DNA of 64,000 bases from Erythrocercus mccallii (taxonomy: Eukaryota; Chordata; Aves; Passeriformes; Dicruridae): positions 124,001 to 188,000 of the forward strand of contig VZRG01000377.1 in the NCBI GenBank assembly GCA_013397435.1, in the 5' to 3' direction. Positions 1 through 12,475 of this stretch are shown here, piece by piece. Within the stretch, counting starts at the first letter, position 1; the number at the start of each line of letters is the position of its first letter. A model generated the notes under the pieces. It did no database searches, was not told where the DNA came from, and saw only the letters and a list, made by a program, of their open reading frames with translations. A program made the translations under genes and the position numbers.

Positions 1-1075
1 ATACTTTGTGTGTACCCTCTACCCAGAGGCACAGATTTGTGACAGCAGCCTCGACCAAATACCAGGAAACTGTGCAACTGTGCTACCCAGGCAGCCACAG
101 ACACTGTACCATAAAATAGGCAAGTTTTGGTATTTGGATGTGTAATGTCTGCTCTAACCTTGGTAACGCAAGCCAGTGTTTTGGCTCTTGATCCTGAGAT
201 AAAAAGAATTATATTCTGCATGTATAAATGAGTCTCGGGATGCAGTGGTGCAAGGGCAGGTCAGACTGTCCAGCATATGGTTTTTCATTTTCAGTTGAGA
301 ATGGAAAGATATTAACCATGGATTTCACTCTGTCCACCTCAGCCATTCCCAAGCCAGAGAATCTAAGTGGATCTCAATTTTGTATATCAGTTTTTAGACC
401 TTTTTGTAATATGGGTGAAATAGGAATGTCATTGGAATGTCACAATCTACCATTAAAATTTCTATAGTAGCTAAATGAGTGTAATTTTTATTTTTTTAAT
501 TATTTTTTTAGCAAATGCAAAGCTATAGATGTCAGTTTTAACCTTTGTTCTTTGAATACTTGGGAAGTTCAACATTTTTCTCATAGGGCACACGTAAGGA
601 AGCTGAACGAACAAGTCTGTTTTCACTGTACAAGAACATGTAATTTTGCTGTGACAAATGTAAAGGTCCACTGAACTGAGCTATTCAATCATGTCATTTT
701 GGGGAGCCCAAAGGGAAGCATGGGCTGAATAATGCATGAGCACACTGGAGTCTTCCAATCTGAAGCTGTATCCCAGTTTAAGGCCTTGTGGAAGAAGTAG
801 CATCAATACAGGTCTCAAAAACAAGGGCCTGACTGGAAGTCTTCCCTTGGTGATGCAATTTGCTAAACTTTCAGAGCTTTCACTTGGTGAATTTTTATTC
901 ATCTTCAGGCTTAACAACCAAAATTTTGCTGTGATAACATAAAACTATGTTTTAATCAACCAGAGCTCAGCATAAAAGCATAGACTGGACTCCTACCATT
1001 TGATTACTTGACCAGTATTTGTACACGACAAAGTTAAACTGATTTTTCAAATTTTGTTTTTCTTTTTCCTTCCAG
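1..1075 (+). other. TG intron upstream of the first visible exon
   Basis: AT-rich sequence with no exon I can recognise. It ends in a polypyrimidine tract and a cag acceptor at 1071-1075. The preceding TG exon must lie left of the window, because the first visible exon begins in the middle of a codon. Short ORFs here have no recognisable similarity. Confidence 0.7.
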
Positions 1076-1187
1076 TCACTCTTAAAAGTTCTGTGAAGAG
1101 CTTCTACACCCGTGTACCATTCCAGAAAGTAACAGAAGTCTCAGTGAGGAACAAGACTGACATGAGCAGAAAAGCTGTTTCAGATGG
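1076..1187 (+). CDS. TG: TG exon a: start of last type-3B repeat
   Basis: 112 nt, acceptor ttccttccag and donor gtagga. The first two bases complete a codon split with an upstream exon, and the last two (GG) are completed by the next exon. It encodes about 37 residues containing SFYTRVPFQKV and SVRNKTDMS, which match the type-3B repeat region of vertebrate thyroglobulin. RNKT is a possible N-glycosylation site. Confidence 0.93.
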
Positions 1188-1694
1188 GTAGGACATGAAT
1201 GTTCCTTTGTTCTCTCTGGAATTTTAACCATGTCTGGAATGCCAAGGCCATGTTATGCAGATAAAGGAAATCAGAAGTATTGATCCAAGAATTGCATTAT
1301 TTGAGAGTATTTAATGAAGAAAAAATAACATATGGTTTAAAGGAGATTCATAATTGAGTTATAAATAATAATCTATATAATTACTAATTATAGACATGAA
1401 AATTGTTACTTACAATTCTACTAACTATTAGTTGGCCAGTTAAATCTCTCAGCAATGGTACACCAAATCAATTTAGGCTGATATTTTTAGCGCAGATATC
1501 AAAATAATCATCTAAATTAATAGATGTAGTCTGGTAGGTGTATACTAATCAAGCATAATTTCATCTACCTATGGAAAATGCATGGAATTGTGTATGTATA
1601 CTGGATCTTCAGCCTTATTGTGAAAGGCATCTCTACATGTTCTCAGTGTCTAATAAGTCTAATGATACCATGGATAATGTTTTTCCTTTCCTAG
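1188..1694 (+). other. TG intron a-b (507 bp)
   Basis: Short AT-rich intron. I see nothing in it beyond the donor gtagga and the acceptor tttcctttcctag. Confidence 0.85.
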
Positions 1695-1774
1695 GTTTTT
1701 TGAATGTGAGCGTTGGTGTGATGCTGACCCCTGTTGCACAGGATTTGGCTTTTTTAATGACTCCCAGCTGTCAG
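1695..1774 (+). CDS. TG: TG exon b: type-3B repeat cysteine cluster
   Basis: 80 nt, acceptor tttcctag and donor gtattt. It encodes FFECERWCDADPCCTGFGFF and then NDSQLS. The four cysteines (C-x3-C-x4-CC) and the TGFGF motif are typical of type-3 thyroglobulin repeats. NDS is a possible glycosylation site. Entry phase is 2 and exit phase is 1 (one base, G, carried to exon c). Confidence 0.95.
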
Positions 1775-3252
1775 GTATTTCCCCCCCGTTTTTATTATTC
1801 AAATAACTTCAATCTTTCTTCATTATCCAAATTTTATTCTTCTTTTCTCCTCAAGTGCACCCTTTCAGATCCCATGAACCTCTCTTCAGCACCTTTTTGA
1901 GCAAGCATAACCATTTCTAGGAGTTCGGCCCAATGAGACATTCCACATCTCAGAAGTTAGTAAGAAAACTTCATGAGAATGAGTCCTTAAGAGGCTGCAG
2001 TTCCAACAGCATAAATTTCAAACTGATAAACTCCAGTTTTTTCTCATTCATCAATCTCTCTTCAAAAGTGTTGCTTGACTTCTTTTAGTGTCTTTTTCTC
2101 CTTTTATGTTGTTTCATTTTTTAAAGCCTAAAGGAATCTGAAACGTAAATATTACTGAAATTAGATGCATGCAAGCACATAATGTCTGTGGAGATTCTGG
2201 GGCAGTTTGGCCTTTTGGCTTTCTTGGTTGTCTGACCTTATCTGTTCCCAAATTTTACTCTTCTGCTTGAGGAAGAAAGTCTTCAGCTCGTGTTTAAATT
2301 TGGATACCACCCAGCTCAAAATCAATGAAATAGATTTTAATATGCTGTTGCAAATTCAGATTTGGCCACTGAAATGTGGAGTCATGTGCTAAACAACTCT
2401 TCCTGAGGTCATTAGGATGTGCTTTTTTATAATGCATTTTGGAATTTGAAACACTTCAGAAATACATATTTTTAATTCCTTTTTTTGTTGAGCAGACAAA
2501 ATTTTCACTTGGTCAAAAATGATTAGCTTAGAAAATTAATGCAGGGTAGTTTAGATAAGAATTAAATGTGCAAATCAAAAGTAGTTGACAGTTTTTGCAC
2601 CTCCTTATGATCATATGAAATTTGAAGTCTTAACTGAATATGACTTTGAGTTTCTTTAAATACTTCTAAAATAAATAAAAAAAATTAAGGCACTCAACGT
2701 GCAAAATGGACACATTTTTAGTTTATCTGATTAATATTTAATATTTGTGACATTTCGGACATCCAGTCTTGGCATTCATAGTCAAGACCAAGTCAAGAGA
2801 ACTTTCAGTAGTGAATTTAACATGAGCTGAAATCTTCAGTGAAACTGTGGTTCAAACCCTCCATATTTTTCAGGAACAAAATTGTTTGTACTAGGACTTT
2901 AAAAGAATTTTTATCTTGATGCAAGTAGGAGACATGTTTCAACATACATGTAGATTTTTAATAACATGAAAGGGCTGCTTGCTCAAAGAATCCTGACCTA
3001 TGCTCAGTGAAATTCTCCATGACTTTGGATTATAATGGATTTTAATGGTGGTACCCACCTTTCCTCACAGTGAATTCAATGGGATTTTTCAGCACTAGTT
3101 TCAATCACTTGGCTTATTTCAGGTATTTCCTTCCTTTGATTTCTAGGTCAGTTGAATTTGATTTAACCATGCTGTGCTCTTTTTCCTCACAACACTATCT
3201 AGAAAAGGAAAATTTTCCTCCTTATTTCTATAACCATGTGCATCCTTGGCAG
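1775..3252 (+). other. TG intron b-c
   Basis: AT-rich intron of about 1.5 kb with no recognisable gene or repeat. It begins just after exon b with a C-run (about 1781-1787) and ends in an accepted cag at 3250-3252. Confidence 0.75.
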
Positions 3253-3396
3253 GTGGAAAGATTGTGTGTGTGACTCTGAACAGCCTTGGAATCCAGACGT
3301 GTGCTGAGGAAACAAGAAGTGCTTGGCACATTTCAAATTGCAGTTCACCAGATGCTGAAATCAAAATACACCCATTTGGCTGGTATGAAAAGCCTG
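3253..3396 (+). CDS. TG: TG exon c: end of type-3B repeat
   Basis: 144 nt, acceptor ccttggcag and donor gtaagt. It encodes GKIVCVTLNSLGIQTC, then a Trp-containing segment with NCSS (possible N-glycosylation), and ends HPFGWYEKP. The CxTLNSLGIQ and PFGWY blocks are strongly conserved in thyroglobulins. Phase 1 at both ends, so the exon could be skipped without shifting the frame. Confidence 0.96.
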
Positions 3397-5862
3397 GTAA
3401 GTGATGCAGGACATGTGACCTTTCTGATTGGTTTCTGTACATTGAAGTTTATTACTTAGCTTCAGTGTATAAAAATTCCAGCTTCCAGCTGTCGGACCCA
3501 TTTGCAAGGACCACAAATAGACAAGGTAAACGAGTATGTGCAAAGGAAAGGTGCAATTTAATATCCATTTTCGAAGAAAAGGAGTAGCAATATCTCAAAG
3601 ACGTAGAATTTAATTTCTTAGATTCTATCAGAAACTTGTGGCTAATGTCAGAATTCAAATACATTTTGCCTCACTGTGCAGTCCTGGTCAGGAAATCATT
3701 CTTTGTTTCTCACTCCTGGGCTTATGGTTTTGCATCCATGTGGATACATAACCTCAAAAGGTTTGAGTTTGCTGCAGAATTTAAAATTCACTTTTGGTTG
3801 TTTTGGTAAAGAGAGGACCAAGACCACATTCCAAAGTAGGCCTGTATTTTTCAAGTAGTAAGAAGCCATCAGGTGTTTAAACAGAAGAGCACTTATGAGA
3901 TGTTGCGTTGTTTTCTTGGGAGGAATCAAAACCACTCCTAGTCGAGATGGATTTTATTTTCTGTGCAGAAACAAAAGCTTCATTGCTTTGTTGAAAACTT
4001 TAAATTGGTTTTACCATTTGGCACACTCCTTTTGGGCAGATCTAGTTCTACTTTGTTAAGCTCTGATTTCACATAACTGGAAGAACGAAGAAACAATTGC
4101 CCGCCTGAGTTTGTCTCCCTTTATGGGAGGACAGCCTGTTCCTTGGTCACACAGACATGACTCCAGAGCAGAGAGCCCCCATGGGGCAGGTCTGGTCATG
4201 TTGACAGAATCAGGGAAAGTTTTTGGATAAGGAATACTTTTTTCTACTTTTATACTCCCTTAGTTCTTGCAGAGTAGAGAAGAGATGATAGCTGAGAGGA
4301 GAGAGGGGACAAAGCATGGATATATATTATCTAGGGAATGTGATAGAAGGATAATCCAGTTAAAGCTATATAGAGATGGGTCAGCTATTGTGTCAATACC
4401 TTGTCTTTTACAGTGTTGATAAATAAAACCTTCATTTACACTCTAAGTGTCTGAAAAATGAACTCAATGTTGAGCTTTTCAAGTCTTGCACTGTCCCTAT
4501 CCCCACAGAACCATCCATGTCCTCTTGTGGGGCAGCCCTTGTTGAAGGGTAGAGACAACATGGAAGCATTATGGAAGCTGGGAAGGGGTGGGCTGAGGGT
4601 CTAGTACTGAAAAAAAGGGAACAACACCCTAATAAAGCAATGGCAGCATCCTGATGGCAGGGGGAGTTGAGATGCAGACGGGGTAAGAGTGAAGAAGAGA
4701 AGTGGAGCGAAGAGGGGACAGCAGAGGTGTAGATACACTTCAATTTCTTGGAATTGTTTCCCCTCGTTGGCAAAGAACCAGCAAAAACCAAAGGCTCTTT
4801 CTCATGTGATAGACAGAAGGATGATGAAGAGGAGCCTGGGGTGTTTGCAAAGTAGGGAGTGTTAAGAAGAGACAGTGACATTTGCTTATGCATCAAGAGA
4901 GCTACAGATGTGTTTTGACCATAACACACAGCTAGGCACAGATGTTTATGCAAATGGAGATATTTACAGACAAAAATTTGTATCAGTTGTGCTGGTGTGT
5001 TGAAGGACTGGGGAACCAGGAAAAGGAACAAAAAGGTTCTGAGGCTGAAAAGGAAAACGAGTAAAATCTCGTAAAATCTGAAGGAGTGATTTAGTGTAGG
5101 CAGTGGGATGTTAGTGTGGTACAGGGTCTTTGGCTGTATTCCACAGCCTTGTGTGAGGAAGGGACTTCTGTCTCTGTGTTTCATAACAGGCTAAGTTGAT
5201 GTGTGGGCTGTTTGCTACACAGCTCTGCTCATGAGCAATTTGATTTTGTATAGTCAGAGCTGCAGCCCAGTCAAAAAGGGACGTAGAGTAGCATTTCAAA
5301 GAGTTTTGGATAGGCCAATCCTTCACTGCTGTGAATGGGAAAACTTCTGAGTTTGTAGAAACATCTATCTGTTACATGCATGGGAAATACATACTGGAAG
5401 AAGTTAACAGAAAATTGAATCTGTCTTCATCTTCTGTAGGGTTGGTCATTTTTTATGTCTTAGTGGAGAAGTTATAACGGGTTTGACTAGCCAAAGTGTT
5501 TTACAAAATACGAATGCACAGGGGAAACTTCATTTTTATTATTTGTGATTACAAAATATTTATGGGAAGTATTAGCAAATGAGAAGTTTTTGTATGGAAA
5601 TGAATATGAATTTTTGTGTATTATGAATTCTTATTTGAACTTCAATTTGGAAAGTGTTGGGCTGGAAAATACCTTGTTTCTAGTTTGTATTTCTGAAAAA
5701 TTCCAGATTTGCTGCAAGTAGAGAGAATTTTGTGTCTCTCCTGGTGCAGAAGATGCAAGATTCAGATCTGAGAAGTAATGCTGGAAATATTAAGTATCAA
5801 TTGTATTTTAAACCTTCAAGTATTATTGTTTTCAATTGTGTTTGGTTTTTTTCTGCTTTTAG
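3397..5862 (+). other. TG intron c-d
   Basis: About 2.5 kb. The plus strand is markedly purine-rich between about 4250 and 5100, which leaves few stops on the minus strand and produces a 250-codon minus ORF at 4432-5184 with no recognisable similarity. I see no repeat I can name. The acceptor is ttctgcttttag at the right end. Confidence 0.7.
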
Positions 5863-5928
5863 CTGACTTGAAGAGCACCATTCCCAACCTGTGTCCACCT
5901 GTTAGTTTACCTCTCAGGCTAGAAAGTG
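5863..5928 (+). CDS. TG: TG exon d: linker between type-3B and type-3A repeats
   Basis: 66 nt, acceptor ctgcttttag and donor gtaagt, phase 1 at both ends. It encodes about 22 residues including NLCPPVSLPLRLES, matching the short single-cysteine linker exon of thyroglobulin. It was located by phase continuity with its neighbours as well as by sequence. Confidence 0.9.
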
Positions 5929-8900
5929 GTAAGTGTATTTGTGAATTGAACAAAACCAAAACCAAACAAACCAACCCCACCCTCCCCCCAAAAAAAGCAG
6001 TAAGATCCCCTTATCCTCTATTTTGTACGTATTGCTAAAAAATAGCACTATAATGAAAGTACTCCCCATGAGGTTACTCATTTAGGTGTTTACTCATTTT
6101 CATTAATTTTGTATCATTTAAATGAAAGAACATGTCCACATGTCCACCTAATTTCTCACAATCACTGCCACATGAGGTCACTGAGACAAAATATTGGCAG
6201 GACTGATGAAAAATTTTATTTATGAGCGTGGATGTCGCATCACCTTCCAGATACAATGAATCTTATAATACTCATATACATTGTTTTAAAAGTGGGTGGA
6301 TCTTCTTAGTAAATGAAATTTAACTGCTGTCTTTCAGGGCTTTGTCTACTGCCCCCTAAAATATATATGCAAATTGTCAGCAGCTACAGGCTTCCCTGAA
6401 GTGTCCTTTCCAGAAATACACTGCATAGCTGTGAAATGCTGTGTGTAACAGAAAGGAAGGGGGTGGACTGATTATTAGAAAACTCAGTTTAACCCTCCAG
6501 TTATACTGAAATTGAGAAGTCAGTTCCATCTCTGCCTTTGATTTTCTGTTTGGTCTGAACAAATATTTAACCTGATGGAATTTGTCCTTCTTTAAACCAT
6601 ATGCAACTGAGCATGCAGGAGACTTGATATTTGCAAAGAATATTCAATACTCAGTTCAGAATTTATTGTGATCTGTCTTATCAACATATCCATAACCACC
6701 AGTCATGATCAAGTTTTGTCTATTTTTAATAGAATTTGTGCTTTTAAAATGATCATTCTAATGCAATAGTAGGTAAACTCCTATCTTTCTAGGTTAGCAG
6801 AAATAATTTTTGTGTGAAACACTTTGAGGAAGTGGTGGGGTAAGCCTGGTGCGTAGGTTGGGCAATTCAACTCCTTTGCAAATTGTTTTCCCCATGGAAT
6901 GTGGAAAACAACTGCGCTAAAGCTTTCTTCCTCCCACAGTGAACTTGGTAGTAATTTTGCCATTTTCCTTTCATGTTTTTTTTGCTTGCTTAAATCTAGG
7001 AAAAGAGTGACCTAAGCAGCACTTAAGAAAATCAAGAAATTAGGTCTTTCTGATGCTTGCTTTCAATTCTAAAGGCTGCCCAGAACAGGAGCCCCAGCAA
7101 GAGAGGTGCTCATCTTTTGTAACAACCCTGATCTCTCACACCCATTTCCAGGCCATTTTTCCAAATGCAGAGGAACTAGGGATGTCTCTGGTTTGCAGAG
7201 ATCTGGTTAAGCAACCCAATCAAGCAGAGCTTCCCACAAGGATTCAGGATTCTGGGTTAGAGTGGTTGTCCTGGGAACTGATAGTGGTTAGGAGGAGTCA
7301 ATTACAGAGCACAACAAGGCTGAAAGTCAAATTAGCACCCATTTCCTGGACACTTTAGGGCTCTGACACCACTGGAGCAACACATTCAAAATGCAACTGG
7401 ACACCATCTGTCCTTATGTTCTGCCTCATTTTGATAGTAAAAGTACCAGACTGGTTGTTCAGGTCAGATTGTTATCTGGGCTGTGTTGTCAGAGGTTTTA
7501 GAAAATATTCAAAAACGTTGTTTCTAAACACTTTATGATTGTATGTTATATTAATATGTGCTATAAAAGACTAATTGTTTTAAAGTTGGGCTAGCATTTA
7601 CTGTATTTTGTACATTGTGGTACATGGCTTGTACATGGGGATAAAAAATTACTGTGGCTGCTCTGTGGTAGACAGATGGTGAGTGTGAGGAAAAGTCACT
7701 ATTTAAAGGGCACTGCCATGAGTAGATATGTCTGTGTGTGAATGTAAGCGTATCTATATATATAAAAAATATAATTCTTTTCCATCAAAAGATGAGAAAA
7801 ATACTTAAATTTTCATACTTTGCCAGAAGGCTCTGTGAAATCATGAAGTTAATGTTATGTTCAATCTAGAGCCTGAGTTAACTGGAGGTTTATTAAGGCC
7901 TACCTTTAATTGAAAGTTAATACATTGACTGCCTCATTTCCTAGTCAGCCAGTTTGCAATGCTCACAACAGAGTGCCCAGCACTTTACTTCCTCCCGTTT
8001 GCAGTCAGGATGCTGCTCTCTTTCAAAATCTGTGGTTTTTGTAGCCTCAATGTTTTGTGAAGAAACCCAGATGAGCAGACTATTTTTTCAGCCTGGAGGG
8101 AAATAGATGCTTTGCCTGTTTTACTCATTGTTCTTCTCAACATAGAGGGTAGAGGCTTTGTGGGACCATGAAACAACAGAAATATCTCATCAGGAAGCTT
8201 TTTTACAAGTACATGGATAGCAAAAGGAAGAGTAGGGAAAATGTGGGGCTGCTGAATGGGGCAGGAGACCTGATGACAAAAGGGATGGAGAAGGACAAGG
8301 TGCCTTCTTCAACTCAGTCTTTCCTGGCAAGTCCAGCCTTCAGGATATTCAGACCTGGGGGAAGACTGCAACCAGGAAGTCTTAGCCTTAGAGAAGGAGG
8401 ATCAGAGTCAGGGACCAAGCTGGACATACAAATCCAGGAATATAGAGGGAGCTGGTTAATGCCATTCTGAGGCCACTCTCAAATACTTTTGAAGGTGATG
8501 GGGGAGATATTTTTTTTCCTTCTGTTCCCTGGTCTGGGCTTTTGAAATTCATCAGCAGTAATCACCATAAAATGTTTAGACCTTTGAATCTGCAATGATA
8601 GAAATAATTTCCAGTAGCAACTTCTTTTCATGTCTTGTCATAGAGCAACCTGCAGCCACTAGGGAGATGCAAGAAAAGACCCTTCCCTATGTAAGGCCAA
8701 TCCTGGGAGAGACACAGCAAAAAGGGAGGGTCAGGGTTCTTCCTGTTCTTTGTCTTGTACCAGAATGTTCACCCAGCAGCCCATTGCAGCCCTGTGATTT
8801 CTCTCAGAAGCCTGAGGCTCCAGTGGGCTTTTCCCAAATTATTGCCCCTACAAGCAACACTGCTGTGTGTTTCTAACATTCACTAGATACCCCATTAGCC

Positions 8901-11900
8901 TGTGAAAAAGGGGAATTAGTGCTCTGTAGAGCCTATAGCCCACTACTCTCTAGCAGGAGTGGGGTGAACTGCACAATGTCTTTTACCTGAATTCTCATTG
9001 ATTTGTTGTTGCTTCAGCAAGTTTTGCCTACTTGCAAAAGCCTTTCTGCTACAAGGCTAAAGTCTCCAAGTCATCTCATCTCCAGGCTGTAGTGTGTTTA
9101 TCTGAATGTATGGTTTTCATCTTTAACTGAATGAATACTTTCATTTACTTCTGTACATCTATTGCATGGAGCACAGCATGCTCCTGCTGGTCTGTTTCCA
9201 TGATTTCCATGTAGTTTCTGTGATCTGAGAAGTGGTGCTTGAAAAATTGATAGCCTGAACTGACTGGGAAAGTCCAACTTGTTACGTTTGGAGCATTTTT
9301 TCCCCTGTAGAAGTTCACGTGCTGTGACGACACTGAGTATGGAACCATCTGTGGGGAGTTTTAGGTACGATCTGTGACCTTTAACAATGGGAGAACAGAT
9401 GTTATTTTAAGACTGCCCATGCTGAAAATGCTCATATGTCATCCTGCAGTCTTGGTTTGCTTAGGCTGGTATTTAAATAACAACTCTGCTCAGTTGTGTG
9501 AACATGGTGGACAGTCTTATAAACCGAAAACAGCCAGGTCTCATAATTAGGTTTGAGATGAAACTTCCTGCAGCCAGCTGTAAGCTAGGGGAGATAAGAA
9601 AATGTTTTTTTTTAATGATATAATTTTGTATTGTTATTTTCCAAATATGCAGCATTTATTTAAACAGTATGCACGAGGCTTTGAGTACTGGAAATTTTTA
9701 TGTGTTTGCAAATAAGTCTGAAAGAAGCCAAACAATCTGAGACATATGCAAATTTATAGAAGGAATACTTGTGCTTAAAGCAGACTGGAGAGCCTGAAAA
9801 TACTCCTGTGTGTGTGTGGGAGGAGCAACCCTGATGACTTTTGACTTTGCGACAAGATTTATTAATTGTACACAGTAATTATCTAAACTTCAATGAATAT
9901 TTTTGTCTTCAGTTCTAACTAGAACATGTCTATCAGTCTTAGATTTGGCAGCTGTTGGGCGGCAGTGGCCCTTACAGGGTGGTTCCTGCATGGCCCTGTG
10001 GATTACAAACAGATCATGAGGGCTCTGTTCCCACTCCATGCAAATTGAGTAATTAATTGAGAAACCACCGAGGCATGTGGATGTGATGATCTGTTAGACC
10101 CTTCCTGCTCCTGCCTCCTATGATCCCCTAATGATTTATAGTCATTCCCTTGAGGCAGGACTGAGCAGAGCAGTGGCTACAGGATATCCCAACATGGGAA
10201 TAAATTTCCTATCAGGCTATGTCTGCACATGGGGTATTTCCATTCTCAAGAGGGATGCTGATGGTAGCACAAGTGCTGATGTAGCTGACTTTGGTGATTA
10301 ATAGTATCATTTATCTTCCTGTTTTCCCACAATGTTGACTATTTGTCAGAGATATCCTTGGTGTAGAACAAAGACAGCCTTGTTTTATCCATTTTTGAGA
10401 ACTGATTTACCATGCTCCCACACAGCAAATTTGATCTCTGACATGGAATTATTCTATCTTTGGTATTAAATTTGATTTTTACTGTTTGTAAATATGAGGA
10501 TTTTGGCCTTTTGAAAACAGCTTATTTAAAACCTGCATAAATACCTAGTACATTTTTAATATCCCCTTACTATATCATTTGCTATAATTGGCACCCCTAA
10601 AGGAGAAAGAAAGCTTGTATTTAACAGGAGCACAGTGAGATTGCTCCCTGCTAAAGGCCAGAAACACACAGTTGTTATTTTGAGTCTTGTCCGAGGTGTG
10701 ATTACAGTTATTATACAGCAGTTTAAAGAAAATCACTAATTTTGAATTATACAAATCTCTGGAACAACGAAAATGTGAAGTAGTTATATTTTTCTGCAGG
10801 TCCACTCTGAGTTTGTGATTTGCTGGCTTTGAAGATTGTTGGGATACAGACAGGTTAGCAGTCTGTTAAAAAAAACTCTGAAGACTAGGAATATAAAGCA
10901 CTAAGTTCAGTCTATAAGCATGTTTTGAGTTTGAGTCAGGGGTATTAAATGTGACTCACAAATTTCAGAATTAAGATCAGAATTTATCTTTCAAACATAA
11001 ATTAGGCATACTGAAGCCAGAGGTCTGATTTATGTACCTCCTTAACCTCATATTGACCTCCTCAACTTCACAAGTTTTCTTTTAAATTTAACATGTTATT
11101 TTAATGCACTTCTGTATCTCTGTTTCCTTATATCAAGTGTAAAATTTTGCAGCAAACTCATAATTGATGCTTCTTTTCTTCTACTGAAGTCAGTGCTGAA
11201 ACTTTTGTTGACTTTATGACAAGGATTTTATAATCTCATTGTCTGTGAAAGTGGGAGGCTGAACTTTTTGTATCTAGGAAATCTATTCCAGTCTTGTGAT
11301 CTTGTGACTGGAGTGGGAGCAGAGTAAGGCCAGCCAGAGTCCTTTTGAAAATCCAGTCTTAAACTTTTCCTATCCAAACAAGAACATCTGGAAGAGAGAC
11401 GCTCTCTATTTGGGACATCTATAATTTTGCAGTAAGTGTTACAAGGATGGCTGGATTCAGAGGGCTACAATTATCCAATGAAAGCCTTTGCCAAAATGTG
11501 GGTTGGAAGGCCAGCACTTAACCTAAATATAAATCAGAAATGTCTTCCAGCCCATCAGGTGCACTGTGCATTGCCAGTAGCACAGGGCCAATGTGTAGCT
11601 CTGCCTTGTGAGAGCAGTTTCCAGATGAGGCAAGTTTAGATCAGCCATGGAAAGTTGTGTTTTGCTCACGGAATGAAGTGGGTGTGCAGGGCTGTGGGCG
11701 TTGCTGGCTCTGCTTTCAGGAGAAGGGAAGAACCAACTAATATCCCAAATCTCTTTAGCAGCTCACTGCTGGCTGTCAGTGTCCACAGTGGTGCCATGCA
11801 GCTCTGGGTTAAAGAGTTTTGCTCTGTTGTTAAAATAAGCATTAACATTTCTACATCTCTTTGAATCTGGGGTCAGCTGGGCAGAAAAAAAAGCAAAAGG

Positions 11901-12371
11901 AAAAAACTGGGACTCTCAGCATTTAAATCTGACTTGATAAATGCTTCATCCAGGATGGAGGATGAAAAATGAAAAAACCAACCTAAACCCCAACCTGAAG
12001 AACCTTCCATGTTAAAGGTGGCAAGGGTCACATCTGTAAGGTTTGGAGCAATGAACAATCAGTTTAGATAGCAATCTATGAGCTGTGGATGTTTGCATCA
12101 TGAGTGCTCACTCTTCTATGCCTAGCACAGGCTGCAAAGTGTCCAGTGTGCCTCATATGTATATAAAAGGTATGTTCCTGTCTTGACTTTATCCTGCATA
12201 AAGGGATAAAAAAATTTCTAATGTAGAACTAGCAAGTTTAGCTTGTGAAATTGATATAGGAAGCAAAATTCAAGCATCAGATGTTTAAATCCAAAAAGTT
12301 TATTTTGTTTTTGTGGATTCATTTTGAATTTCCTTCCTGAGAGACCCCTCAGGACCCCTCTGAATGTTTGG

Positions 12372-12475
12372 CCTGTGGGAAACGGAGGCAAATGAGGATG
12401 ATGAGACTTGCCCAAGGTCACTTGGTGCACCCAGGCTTTTTGTGTTACAGTGGAATCCAGACAAGGCTCTCTTTT
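12372..12475 (+). repeat. Ancient MIR/CORE-SINE-like relic
   Basis: The stretch runs gggaaacggaggcaaatgag, then acttgcccaaggtcac, then a segment resembling the MIR end. This order (a 'gaaactgaggca'-type block, then 'cttgcccaaggtca') is the diagnostic core of mammalian-wide interspersed repeats as I remember it. Such relics are rare but do occur in bird genomes. The call rests on recall of the consensus, not an alignment. Confidence 0.6.

Noticed and set aside
228..467. 79-codon plus-strand ORF left of the first TG exon, considered as a missed TG exon
   Set aside because: No resemblance to TG type-3 repeats and no cysteine pattern, and no splice donor in the right place and phase to join the exon at 1076.
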